NCBI RefSeq assembly: GCF_003987495.1
Contig: NZ_NGJU01000011.1
Coordinates: forward strand, 1 to 64,000
DNA length: 64,000 nucleotides
Source of the DNA: Vagococcus salmoninarum
Lineage (GTDB): Bacteria; Bacillota; Bacilli; Lactobacillales; Vagococcaceae
Direction: 5' to 3'
The translations under genes and the position numbers were made by a program. Positions 1 through 8,760 of this stretch are shown here, piece after piece. Below the pieces are notes generated by a model. The model had not been told where the DNA came from. It ran no database searches and saw only the letters and a program-made list of their open reading frames with translations. How positions within the stretch are numbered: position 1 is the stretch's first letter; each line of letters opens with the position of its first letter.

Positions 1-37
1 TTTAAACACCGCATTCTAATCAGTTTTAAAGTGACAC

Positions 38-71
38 AAAAAAGCAACTTCACCATTTCTGATGAAGCTGC
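38..71 (-). terminator. Rho-independent terminator of the NUDIX-helicase operon
   Basis: On the minus strand a 9-bp stem with one G-T mismatch (GCAGCTTCA pairing with TGAAGTTGC) is followed at once by a run of six T. It lies about 95 bases beyond the helicase stop and would end that operon. The rest of positions 1-166 shows no gene. Confidence 0.65.
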
Positions 72-166
72 CTAAGTAACTATTTATTCGACTAAATTTT
101 AGCCATCCACACAATTTGACGTAGAGCCTTGATTAGTAGGGGCTAAAACAATATTATATATATTAA

Positions 167-3058
167 TTACGAATTTAAATATTTATATAAATTTAAGTCA
201 ATTTCCTGTTTTAAATTCAAGTCAACTTCGACTACTTTCTTAGTCCCGCCATCTTGCACTTTTTTTTCTAATTCTTTAATTGATGATTCTATCGGAGTTA
301 CTTCACCTAAATAATAAAAATCAGTTCCTTCATCGTCTGATTTTTTTACAAATAAATGAATGTTCCACTCTTCTGCTGATTTCAATATTTTCACTTCTGG
401 TGAGTTCAAAGTTCGTGGCGCTTTCGTAAACCAAGTCATGGTTCTTGTATCTAAGAATTCATCTTCATATGCCATCTGCGCACCTTTAAAATCTTCACCT
501 TTGTCTAAAGTCACAAAAATAACGAAATGAGCATCTTTATAAGTATATCCACCAATATTTTGATCAACCATTTGTTCCTGCCAGTTTAATAGTCGTAAAG
601 CATCTTTACGTTTATATTTTTTATATAACGTCAATGCTGTGTCTTTTTTAAATTCTTGATTTTTTTTAAGACCAGTCTCGATGATATCAATAAATAATCT
701 TTCAAAAAAATCATTTGCTAGCGCTTTTCTTAAGCCATCTGATAGTTCTATTATGCCTTCAGTTCTTTCTTCAATAAATGTATTGCTCGCATAAGATTTA
801 GCTATTTGACCACTATAGAAAGATAAATTTAATGTATTTAAAGCTGACTTCAACGTTTTTTCCGTACTTATTATTCCCTCTTTTTCAAATAAACCTATAA
901 TGTCTTTCTCGGTTATCCCCTTTTGATTACTAATCAAAGCTTTTAGAATAATTAGTTCATGTCGTCTAAATCCAGATAATAATTCTCGGGAAGCAATCAT
1001 TAAAAATTGATTTTCCTCATCATTAATGATTCCTTCAGCCTTTTTCATTTTTTGTAAAAATTCATAATAGTTAGCACGCTTATTCGCTATGATTAAAGGT
1101 TCTAATGCCTTCTGCTCATAAAAATCCACCAAATAAGGGACACGTCCTAATCGATTTTCCAACTGCTCAAAAACTCTTTTTAACTCTTTCATTGAGTTCA
1201 TTGAAACTTTATCGATTGATTGATAAATTTTTTCTTTAGCAATCTTCTCAAAATTAACTGCTGAAACGCCAGATATATAAGAAACATCAAAAGTATCACG
1301 TCTCAAATTGTCTTTATTTCTCGATAAATCGCCAGACAAAGCCATTGGAATCATATAGTTATTTGAATAATTACCAATAAAATCGATAATTGTAACAAAC
1401 TTTTTAGATGAATGCTTTCGTAATCCTCTACCTAATTGTTGAACAAAAATAATGCTAGATTTCGTATTCCTTAACATAATAACTTGATTTAGCATTGGAA
1501 TATCAATACCTTCGTTAAAAATATCAACTGTAAAAATATAATTTATCTCGCCATTTTCTAAACGGTTAATTTCATATTCTCTTTCGCTAGCTAGATGATC
1601 ACCTGTCAAATAAGTACTAGGAATTCCTTTTTCATTAAATAGCCTTGATAATAAGGCTACTTCTTCTTTTCTACTACAAAAAACGAGGCCTCTTGGTTTA
1701 GTTCCCGAACAGCCATAGTAATTAATTTTTCCGAGTAAATATTTTACTCTTTCTTCCGCTACTAAAAATTGTAATTCTGATGCCTCGTCGATAGTCTCAC
1801 CATTGCGTTCATAATCCGTTACTCCAAAATAATGAAACGGTGCCAACATATCTTCTTCTAAAGCTTCTTGTAATCTAATCTCATAAGCAACGTTATAATC
1901 AAATAACTCAAAGATATCAAAACTATCTGTTCGCTCTGGTGTTGCAGTCATTCCTAATAAAAATTCTGGCTCAAAATAATCAATAATTTTTTGATAGGTT
2001 TGACCACCCGCTTTATGAACTTCATCAATTAAGATGTAGTCAAAATAATCTTTTGGAAAATTTTCTAAATATTTATCTTTAGAAACCGTTTGAATTGTAG
2101 CGAATACATATTTTGCTTCGATCTCTTTTTTATTACCCGATAGAATACCATAGTCAGAGTCATTTCCTCCGATAATTTTTTGGAAATCAGCTTTGGCTTT
2201 ATTTAATATTTATTCTCGATGAACTACAAAAAGCATTTTTTTAGGCCTGAACTGATTGACATCAAAAGCAGACAAGTAAGTTTTCCCAGTCCCAGTAGCT
2301 GAAATTATCAAGCCTTTATTAGCACCTGTCAATCTAAGTTCCCGTAAATTTTTCAATGCTATTGTTTGCATTTTATTAGGAATGATAAAGTTTCCATAAT
2401 CTTCATCAATAGTTTCCGAATTTTTTCCAACTATTTCTTCTTCAATAAGCACTTCGAGTTTCGCTGAATAGATTTCTCGATAATCAGCAACCCACTCTTT
2501 CGTAAGCTCTCTTGATTTATCCCATTCGTTTTCCATAAAGCTCTTTGTCTCTTCAACAATTTGACCATTTTCCAAAGAAGTCAAACGAATGTTCCACTCA
2601 TAATTAACTTTTAAAGCATTCATTGTTAAATTTGAACTACCTACAATTAATGAATAATAATTTTCTTGCTCAAATAAATAACCTTTTGAATGAAAACCTG
2701 CTTTACTTGAAATCCTGACGTCTAAATTATCAATTTTTAATAAATCCTCATAAACGTCTGGCGAATTGAAGGTTAAGTAATTTGAAGTTAACAAGCGCCC
2801 TCTAATTCCTTTATCGGATAAGTCAGCTAGTTGAACCTTGATAGCATTTAAACCACTCTGCGTTACAAATGCTACTGAAAAGAAAAATGTTTTACAGATT
2901 TCTAATTCATCTGTTAAATCGTTAACGACGTATTGCTTAGTTTCTTTGTCATTAATTACTAGTTTAGGGTCAAAAACAGATCCCTGCTCTTTTTTATTAA
3001 TAAATGCTTTTCGTAAAGATCCTTGGAAAGCCTCTGAATGCTTAGTTGATCCGATCAT
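167..3058 (-). pseudogene. PLD-nuclease/DEAH-box helicase (DUF3427-type), broken by an in-frame stop
   Basis: One reading frame runs through this interval and is interrupted only by a TAA at 2210-2212. The first 282 codons hold a phospholipase-D-like nuclease domain (HxK motif HSKGYLF near residue 123, then GSSNLT) and helicase Walker A SATGTGKT near 253. After the stop, without any frameshift, come DEVH (near 345), TATPERTD and the motif VI-like QQLGRGLR, then a long C-terminal region like DUF3427 proteins. The residue before the stop falls in a stretch that usually reads VHRE-Q-IL in this family, so a CAA-to-TAA change is the simplest explanation. The start at 3058 has GAGGTAGG in front and follows the NUDIX stop by 11 bases, so the two form an operon. 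The ATG at 1951 is probably just an internal Met. Members of this family are thought to act in DNA repair or phage defence; that role is inferred. A sequencing error is possible. Confidence 0.85.
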
Positions 3059-3069
3059 CTTTTCCTACC

Positions 3070-3459
3070 TCACTTGTCTCTGATTTTTTCCACAGCAGGT
3101 ATATCTGCTGGTGCCCATTTTAATTGCTCTAATTTTTCTGGTTCTAGCCATTTTATAGCTTGGTGTTCCATCAATACAGGTTCACCTTCAATTAATTCAC
3201 AATAAAAAGTAGTTAATAAGATAATTGCAAAATCGTATTCATACACCGTAGTCATTAGTTTATCATTTATTTGGATGTCGCATTTTAGCTCTTCTTGTAT
3301 TTCACGCTCCAGAGCTTCACGTTCAGTTTCGCCAGGTTCAATTTTACCTCCCGGAAATTCCCAATAGTTCGCTAACGCTTTGTCTTTTGGCCGTTTGGCA
3401 CAAAGTATTTTATTATCCTTGTAGATAACAGCTCCTACAACTTGAATTGTTTTCTTCAT
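3070..3459 (-). CDS. NUDIX hydrolase, MutT-like (deoxy)nucleoside triphosphate pyrophosphohydrolase
   Basis: A 129-residue single-domain NUDIX protein, expected to cleave (d)NTPs or oxidised nucleotides to the monophosphate and pyrophosphate in the cytoplasm. The Nudix box is intact at about residues 37-58: GGKIEPGE, then REIQEEL, giving the metal-binding Glu residues. The usual Gly after the EE pair is Lys here, which is common in MutT-like pyrophosphohydrolases. I chose the ATG at 3459 because AGTAGG sits about six bases upstream; an ATG 21 bases earlier lacks a good site. It is the first gene of a two-gene operon with the broken helicase. This suggests a shared nucleotide or DNA-maintenance role, which is an inference. 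Confidence 0.85.
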   Translation of the reverse strand: MKKTIQVVGAVIYKDNKILCAKRPKDKALANYWEFPGGKIEPGETEREALEREIQEELKCDIQINDKLMTTVYEYDFAIILLTTFYCELIEGEPVLMEHQAIKWLEPEKLEQLKWAPADIPAVEKIRDK

Positions 3460-3550
3460 AGTTAACCTACTTTCAACCATTATTACTCTAATTGTACTAT
3501 ATCCAACCCTAGCTTCAAAGTAATTCTCGACTTAATTATAAACACAAACA

Positions 3551-3585
3551 CCCCTCCAACTACCATCACCTAGTAGTTGGAGGGG
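3551..3585 (-). terminator. Strong hairpin terminator after the aldolase
   Basis: A perfect 13-bp stem (CCCCTCCAACTAC with its complement) and a nine-base loop, followed on the minus strand by TGTTTGTGTTT. It closes the sugar operon that ends at 3639 and insulates the NUDIX gene. Confidence 0.85.
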
Positions 3586-3638
3586 TTCACTTATTTGATT
3601 CTACTTAAATATCTCTCACATATAAAAAAGTCAAACTC

Positions 3639-4517
3639 TTACTTCCCATCATTCCTAAATATCTTCAGCGCCTTCATCAAATCAGCTTTAATAGCCGTCC
3701 TTCCCTCCATTACAATGTCTTCAAAAAATTGTTCGGCTTCTGGTTGTTGTCTTAAATAATCAGCAACAGCTCGGCCACCGGCTCTGTTAGCGTAGGTATA
3801 ATAATTTATTTTACAGATACCATTGTTAATTGCTGTGCGATAATCTGTTTCCGAAACACCTGAGCCACCATGCATGACTAAAGGAATCTCAGTGGCATCA
3901 CGAATGGCTTTAACTCGTGGCAAATCTAGCTGAGGTTCTTTGAGATAGACGCCATGCACGGTGCCAAAAGCTATAGCTAGGCAATCTACGACTGTTTCTT
4001 GGACAAATTCACGGGCAAGTTTTGGCTCTGTATAAAGAGTCTCTACGCTAGCGTAATTCTTTTCTTTAATTTCTCGACCTTCACCACCCCCAATATCCGA
4101 AGTGATAATCTGACCTAGTTCCGCTTCGACTGAGACCCCAATGCTGTGAGCTATCCGTACAATTTCTTTCGTCTCCTTAACGTTGGCTTCGTAAGGTTTA
4201 CTAGAAGCATCGTACATAATCGACGTAAACCCCAATCGAATGGCTTCCATACAGACTGCAAATGATTCCCCATGGTCCAAATGAACGGCGACTGGAACAG
4301 TGGCTCCTTTGGCGTAATCTAACATGATCGGTCCGATTTCAGCTAAGGGAATCAGATTATTATGAGCCTCAGCGTGTTGCAAAATCACAGGTGAATTTAA
4401 TTCTTCGGCGGCGGCGATCGTCGCTCTTATCATTTCTAAGTTAGGGACATTAAAGGATCCAATAGCGCTATTATTCATTTGGGCTTCTTGTAATAGTCCG
4501 TTCATTGTAACCAACAT
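3639..4517 (-). CDS. Class II fructose/tagatose-bisphosphate-type aldolase
   Basis: A 292-residue zinc-dependent aldolase of the FbaA/GatY/KbaY superfamily. Class II features are visible: HLDHGES near residues 79-85 (catalytic Asp and zinc His), VEAELG near 130, FGTVHG near 185 and VMHGGSG near 214, which supply zinc and phosphate ligands. Length is normal. It would cleave or condense a ketose phosphate with dihydroxyacetone phosphate. It is the last gene of the operon running from 9213 down, after two small membrane proteins. A central glycolytic fructose-bisphosphate aldolase is less likely, because the neighbours are an FGGY kinase and TIM- and RpiB-like isomerases. That context suggests a special ketose phosphate. 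The exact substrate cannot be read from sequence. Confidence 0.85.
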   Translation of the reverse strand: MLVTMNGLLQEAQMNNSAIGSFNVPNLEMIRATIAAAEELNSPVILQHAEAHNNLIPLAEIGPIMLDYAKGATVPVAVHLDHGESFAVCMEAIRLGFTSIMYDASSKPYEANVKETKEIVRIAHSIGVSVEAELGQIITSDIGGGEGREIKEKNYASVETLYTEPKLAREFVQETVVDCLAIAFGTVHGVYLKEPQLDLPRVKAIRDATEIPLVMHGGSGVSETDYRTAINNGICKINYYTYANRAGGRAVADYLRQQPEAEQFFEDIVMEGRTAIKADLMKALKIFRNDGK

Positions 4518-4611
4518 CTATTTTTATCCCTCTTTCATTTTTGTGCTGTCTATGGTTTGTACACGTTAAAGCACTGCCGTGACTTCCACGCCAGTGCTCT
4601 TACGATGACTA

Positions 4612-4950
4612 CTAGAGAAACAAACTCAAGACCCAACCGGCAATAATACCACCTATGATAGCTGAAGCGACCACTGGGAGAGAGGCTTTGACTTTATCAC
4701 CCGAAAGAAGGCCGGCGAACCAAAGACCAATTCCAGCAGCAACTCCTTGATCAACCCACGCCCCTGTTTGCGTAATCATCGGTGTGCTAATACCGTGATT
4801 TAGTAGCCAAATAGTTCCGACAATAAAAGCTGCTGCCATCCAACCGCCAAATGCATCCCATTCCTCGACCATCTTCCCCCACCCCATATGAATAACTAAG
4901 GGAAAAATAGCACTGCCGATAACTGTTGCAATTGCTAAATTAAAGGTCAT
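4612..4950 (-). CDS. Small membrane protein, Lin0368-type putative glycerol/polyol transporter subunit
   Basis: A 112-residue very hydrophobic protein with about four membrane segments and the signature GTIWLLNHG. It resembles the small Lin0368-family proteins found in Listeria beside dihydroxyacetone, TpiA2 and RpiB genes and annotated there as putative glycerol transporter subunits. I recognise the family from memory of that context, so the assignment is tentative. The start is the ATG at 4950, with GGAGG eleven bases upstream, rather than a longer reading from 4983. Its first 11 bases overlap the end of the preceding gene, so the two are probably coupled and form a pair. It likely belongs to the uptake system for this operon's substrate. 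Confidence 0.65.
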   Translation of the reverse strand: MTFNLAIATVIGSAIFPLVIHMGWGKMVEEWDAFGGWMAAAFIVGTIWLLNHGISTPMITQTGAWVDQGVAAGIGLWFAGLLSGDKVKASLPVVASAIIGGIIAGWVLSLFL

Positions 4951-5308
4951 TAGCTTTTGCCTCCCTTTTTTGATGCTTAGCAAACAAGGCAGCTAGACTG
5001 CCACCAATTAATGCGCCGATCACAACAAGCAGAAAAGTCGGCCAAGCCGCAAATAAATTTTGCTGGTCAGTTAAAAAGGCATCGCGAGCTAAGCCAGAAA
5101 CACCTATGGCTAACCCCATATCGACAAATGAGACGCCTTCATGATTACCTGATGTATTTAAATAATGATTGAGAAACCACATTGGACCGATAATAACCAA
5201 CGCCGCGACATAACCACCATAAACTCCAACACTCCCTAATTCACCCCAAACTGACATCACCAATAGCCCTGCTAAGGCGTAGCCAAACACTCGTTTAATA
5301 TGTTGCAT
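4940..5308 (-). CDS. Small membrane protein, partner of the Lin0368-type protein
   Basis: A 122-residue protein with about four hydrophobic segments and GPMWFLNHYLN, the same pattern as GTIWLLNHG in the next gene, so the two are probably distant paralogues forming a hetero-oligomer. The C-terminus is short and charged (HQKREAKANDL). It lies between the dehydrogenase and the smaller membrane protein and overlaps the latter by 11 bases. In Listeria such pairs sit in a glycerol/dihydroxyacetone cluster, so polyol or ketose transport is the best guess. No ATPase or PTS domain is present, so any transport would be facilitated or secondary. The ribosome binding site is GAAGGAG, unusually far (13 bases) from the ATG. 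Confidence 0.6.
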   Translation of the reverse strand: MQHIKRVFGYALAGLLVMSVWGELGSVGVYGGYVAALVIIGPMWFLNHYLNTSGNHEGVSFVDMGLAIGVSGLARDAFLTDQQNLFAAWPTFLLVVIGALIGGSLAALFAKHQKREAKANDL

Positions 5309-5309
5309 G

Positions 5310-5375
5310 TTATTGCTTCAACTCCTTCTGTAAGTCTTTATAAACTTGATTATTGAGCCTTACTCTTTTCTCAAT
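5310..5375 (-). CDS. Possible 21-residue ORF with ATT start
   Basis: Between the dehydrogenase stop and the next gene lies an open frame of 21 codons, basic and without a membrane segment (starts MEKRVRLNNQ if the ATT is read as Met). GGAGAGG sits seven bases before the ATT and overlaps the dehydrogenase stop. The ORF ends one base before the next ATG. The site is good but no standard start codon is in frame, so it may be no more than a spacer. Confidence 0.2.
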   Translation of the reverse strand: MEKRVRLNNQVYKDLQKELKQ

Positions 5376-5377
5376 GA

Positions 5378-6388
5378 CTACACCTCTCCTTTTGACAACC
5401 ACCCTTGGATTTTTGGTAACATTAATCGTGGACTACCGCCAAAGGCATCGAGGGTCGTGCCAGCAAGATGGGCCGTTAGAGTGACATTATCTAAGGCCAA
5501 TAACGGGTGCGACTCTGGCAACGGTTCTTGCTCAAAAACATCTAAGGCGGCTCCCATGAGATGACCACTTTTTAGAACCTGAATCAAGGCTTGTTCGTCT
5601 ACCAAATGAGCCCGAGCTGAGTTAATGAAATAGGCTCCTTGTTTCATCATTTCAAATTCTGATTGACCGATCAGATGATAGGTTTCTGGTGTCGCCCGGG
5701 CATGGATTGAGACAATATCACTTTGGCTCAATAATTCATCCAATGACACTAACTTAGCATTTGGCGCCTTAATGGTCGTTAAATATGGGTCATAAATCAG
5801 AAACTGACAGCCAAATGGGGTGAGCAATTCTGTTATCAGCTGGCCAATTTTACCAAAACCGACTAACCCAATCTGACGATGATTAAATTCAATGACTTGA
5901 CCTTCGCTAACAAAGTCTTTACGCCAGTCGCCTGCCTTTAATGATTGGTGGCTGCGAGCGATGTTTTTCGTCTCGGCAAGCATTAAGCCAACGGTGAATT
6001 CAGCGACGGCACGCGCATTACGTCCGGTTAAATTGAAGACCTCAATCCCTTTTTCGGCCGCTGTGACTAAGTCGACATTCTCAAGACCTGCTCGTAAGAC
6101 AAAAATCGCTTTTAGCTTAGAAGCACGGATTAACAGCTCGCGATCGATTGGTGTAAAATGGACAACGAGAACTGTCGCCTCAGCCATCTTCTTTTGGAGT
6201 TCTGGTGACAATCTGACTTGAGCTGGGCCTCCTTGTTCGACACGGATATTATCCGCTTGTAAATCAGCCACTGTTTCATGTTCCCAATGAGTAACCTCAA
6301 CGTCTGATAACTTTTTAAGTGGGAAAAGACTTTCGGCCATTGCATTTTGGGGAATTAACTCATCTGATACCGCGATTATTTTTTCCAT
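5378..6388 (-). CDS. D-isomer-specific 2-hydroxyacid dehydrogenase family protein
   Basis: A 336-residue NAD(P)-dependent oxidoreductase of the phosphoglycerate dehydrogenase/D-lactate dehydrogenase type. An N-terminal substrate domain is followed by a nucleotide domain with GLVGFGKIG in mid-protein. The catalytic set is present: Arg in IHARATPE, Glu in LDVFEQEP and His in LTAHLAG. It would reduce a 2-keto acid to, or oxidise, a D-2-hydroxy acid. It follows the FGGY kinase by 14 bases with an AAAGGA site before the ATG. In this operon the substrate may be a four- or five-carbon sugar acid such as erythronate or threonate, possibly phosphorylated. That is inference from the neighbours only. 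Confidence 0.85.
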   Translation of the reverse strand: MEKIIAVSDELIPQNAMAESLFPLKKLSDVEVTHWEHETVADLQADNIRVEQGGPAQVRLSPELQKKMAEATVLVVHFTPIDRELLIRASKLKAIFVLRAGLENVDLVTAAEKGIEVFNLTGRNARAVAEFTVGLMLAETKNIARSHQSLKAGDWRKDFVSEGQVIEFNHRQIGLVGFGKIGQLITELLTPFGCQFLIYDPYLTTIKAPNAKLVSLDELLSQSDIVSIHARATPETYHLIGQSEFEMMKQGAYFINSARAHLVDEQALIQVLKSGHLMGAALDVFEQEPLPESHPLLALDNVTLTAHLAGTTLDAFGGSPRLMLPKIQGWLSKGEV

Positions 6389-6402
6389 AATAATTCCTTT
6401 CT

Positions 6403-7950
6403 TTATAAGACAACGCTTTCACTTTCGTCTGTTTTTTGCGCAATACTGACAGTGTCAAAGGCTTTCCAGATGGGTTGTAATTTGCCAATAAGGTTGCGAT
6501 AAAGGTGGTATTTAGTATCATAAATGCGTTTTTTGTTAATATCCGGTTGATAGATTTCGACGACATTAACCATTTGATCTGTTGCTTCTTGGATCGAAGA
6601 AAAGAGCTCGACACTAACTCCTGCCACAATCGCCGCGCCCATTGCACCAAGTTCTTTGGTTTTGGTTACTTCGATTGGGACTTGCAAAATATCTGCAAAT
6701 AGTTGAATCCAAATCGGTGAGTTAACTACGCCACCTGCAATTCGTGCCCGTTTGAAGCCAGCGCCTTGACTCAACAATTTGTCAATATGATGACGGTGAC
6801 TAAAGACAACGCCCTCGTATATCGCTCGTAGTAAGTGTTTGCGTGTGTGCCAAGCACTGATACCCACAAAGGCACTTTTAGCATTCGCATCAACATTGGT
6901 GCCAAATAAGAAGGGTAAGAAAATTAAGTTAGAGGCGTCATAAGGGGCTGATTCGACTAATTGGTTAGCCAAATCATAGAGATTTTGACCCTTGGTATCA
7001 ATATCTTTAAGGACTTCACTTAGAAACCATTCCAAATTACTGGCAGATGTTGGGCTTCCTTCGGCTATTAAGTAATTATTTTCTGGGGCAATCGCGCACA
7101 TGAAGAGATCATCAGACACAACTGGTTTAGTATCAAAGAACTCGTTAATCGACCAGGTACCGGCTGTGATACAGAGTTGATCTTTTTGAACGCTACCAGT
7201 GGCAATTGCCGAGGCATGCATATCCATCGTGCCACCAGCAACTGGCGTGCCTATTTTTAAGCCAGTTAACTTTGCGACCTTGGCAGTAATATAGCCATTC
7301 ACAGTTAACGGATCAGTTAGCGGTGGTAATTTGTCATAAATGGCTTCAATGCCGAATTCCGCTAACAACTCACGGTCAATCCGTTTTTCAGCAATATTTA
7401 ACATCCCACCCCCTGAAAAGTCACTGATTTCAGTACAAGGGGAACCGGTTAAACGATATTTGATGTAATCTTTGCACATAAAGACATAGTCTGTCTTGGC
7501 AATAACTTCTGGCTCATTGTTGACTAGCCACCTTAAGATTGGCGCCGGTTGACCGGCCCAAATTGAGTTATAGGTCTTAGGCAAGGTCCGCTTAAACGTG
7601 CCATCTTGAAGCCACTGCGCCACATAGTCTTTGCCCCGAGTATCAGTTGAAATAACCCCGTTATACGTTGGCTTACCGGTTTTATCGGCTAAGTAAACCC
7701 CATTGCCATGACCCGTAATCGAGAGGGCTGCGATATCTTCACCGGAAACCCCAGTTTGGCTTAATAACTCACGAATAACCGTTAAATTGGCTTGCCACAG
7801 TTCCTCACTGTCACGCTCCGTATGTCCTGGAAAAGGCGTTAGCATCGGTAGTTTTTGACTGACAACAGCCACTTCACTGCCGTCTAGTTGGTACAGCGCT
7901 CCTTTTGTGACTGTTCCGCCATTATCTATTCCTAATAAATATGTCTTCAT
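6403..7950 (-). CDS. FGGY-family carbohydrate kinase, L-xylulose kinase (LyxK)-like
   Basis: A 515-residue kinase expected to phosphorylate a ketose or polyol at the expense of ATP in the cytoplasm. The N-terminal ATPase signature DNGGTVTKGALY is at residues 9-20, and a C-terminal GAMGAAIVAG segment carries the second adenosine-binding region. WAGQPAPILRWL and EGSPTSASNLEWF closely resemble enterobacterial LyxK as I remember it. Erythritol kinase EryA also belongs to FGGY and is a real alternative, because TpiA2/EryH- and RpiB/EryI-like isomerases precede this gene. It starts seven bases after the TIM-like gene and continues into the dehydrogenase. LyxK-like is my best family call; the substrate is unknown. 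Confidence 0.85.
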   Translation of the reverse strand: MKTYLLGIDNGGTVTKGALYQLDGSEVAVVSQKLPMLTPFPGHTERDSEELWQANLTVIRELLSQTGVSGEDIAALSITGHGNGVYLADKTGKPTYNGVISTDTRGKDYVAQWLQDGTFKRTLPKTYNSIWAGQPAPILRWLVNNEPEVIAKTDYVFMCKDYIKYRLTGSPCTEISDFSGGGMLNIAEKRIDRELLAEFGIEAIYDKLPPLTDPLTVNGYITAKVAKLTGLKIGTPVAGGTMDMHASAIATGSVQKDQLCITAGTWSINEFFDTKPVVSDDLFMCAIAPENNYLIAEGSPTSASNLEWFLSEVLKDIDTKGQNLYDLANQLVESAPYDASNLIFLPFLFGTNVDANAKSAFVGISAWHTRKHLLRAIYEGVVFSHRHHIDKLLSQGAGFKRARIAGGVVNSPIWIQLFADILQVPIEVTKTKELGAMGAAIVAGVSVELFSSIQEATDQMVNVVEIYQPDINKKRIYDTKYHLYRNLIGKLQPIWKAFDTVSIAQKTDESESVVL

Positions 7951-7957
7951 ACTTAAC

Positions 7958-8740
7958 TCACTTTCTCAAGGTTTTATCCTTGTTAGCTACTGTCGTAACG
8001 ATCGCTTGCAAGCGCTCAATCTGTTGACCAAAACGGCCGACAAAGACACCATCAACATCGGGATGAGCGGTAATAAATTCAGCGTTTTCTTGGCTAACAG
8101 AACCACCATAAATAATTCTGACAACTTGGCTGACGGGGAACCCAAAATGCTTAGCAAGTAATTGCCGGATCAGTTGGTGACTCTCGTGAACATAGGGAGC
8201 GGCCGCCGCAACTGATTGGCCAATTGCCCAAACTGGTTCGTAAGCAATAATCACCTGACTTATCTGCTCTGATTTCAAGCCTTGGAGTGCCAGAAAAAGT
8301 TGTCGTTCTAAGACTTCCCTACGCGCCAGAGGGTCCACTAGTTTTTGTTCCTCCCCCAGACAAAGCAGCGGAATCAGACCTTCTGCTAGGGTTAAACGGA
8401 CTTTTTGCCGAATCATCTCGTCATCTTCTTTAAACCGACGGCGACGTTCAGAGTGACCGATTTCCACGTATTTGCCACCGGCTTCTTTCAAGGACAAAAT
8501 CGAGTACTCACCAGTAAAAGCACCACTGGCAACTGGGGCGATATTTTGTGAGCCTAGACCAATTGGCGTTCCGCTGAGAGCTTCAGCAACTTGAGAAATC
8601 GCCCCGACGTGAGGGAAGTAAATCAACTCGACTGGGCTATTGGAAAGGGCCTTAGCTAGCTCTTGGCCACGTTGGATGTTAGCTTCCATTTGATAGTGAT
8701 ACAGTTTTAAGCTTAAGCCGACAACTGGTTGACGTTTCAT
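7958..8740 (-). CDS. Triosephosphate isomerase-like protein, TpiA2/EryH type
   Basis: A 260-residue TIM-barrel isomerase. The catalytic His is in EIGHSERR near residue 95 and the catalytic Glu in AYEPVWAIG near 167. A Lys near residue 12 sits in LSLKLYH, not in the NWKMN of housekeeping triosephosphate isomerase, and the phosphate loop IIYGGSV is kept. The altered N-terminal motif is typical of second TIM copies that act on tetrulose 4-phosphates, such as EryH of Brucella or Listeria TpiA2. The gene lies 20 bases after the RpiB-like gene, the same pairing as EryH-EryI. A plain housekeeping TpiA is unlikely, since that gene normally sits with gapA-pgk-eno. Confidence 0.85.
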   Translation of the reverse strand: MKRQPVVGLSLKLYHYQMEANIQRGQELAKALSNSPVELIYFPHVGAISQVAEALSGTPIGLGSQNIAPVASGAFTGEYSILSLKEAGGKYVEIGHSERRRRFKEDDEMIRQKVRLTLAEGLIPLLCLGEEQKLVDPLARREVLERQLFLALQGLKSEQISQVIIAYEPVWAIGQSVAAAAPYVHESHQLIRQLLAKHFGFPVSQVVRIIYGGSVSQENAEFITAHPDVDGVFVGRFGQQIERLQAIVTTVANKDKTLRK

Positions 8741-8760
8741 CTGATCGCTTCCTTTCTGTA

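Noticed and set aside
167-3058. Two separate genes (helicase C-terminal part and PLD-nuclease part)
   Set aside because: The frame is continuous across a single TAA with conserved helicase motifs on both sides, so this is one broken gene and not two.
2838-3083. Plus-strand ORF opposite the nuclease domain
   Set aside because: It is antisense to conserved nuclease residues and has no ribosome site or family features.
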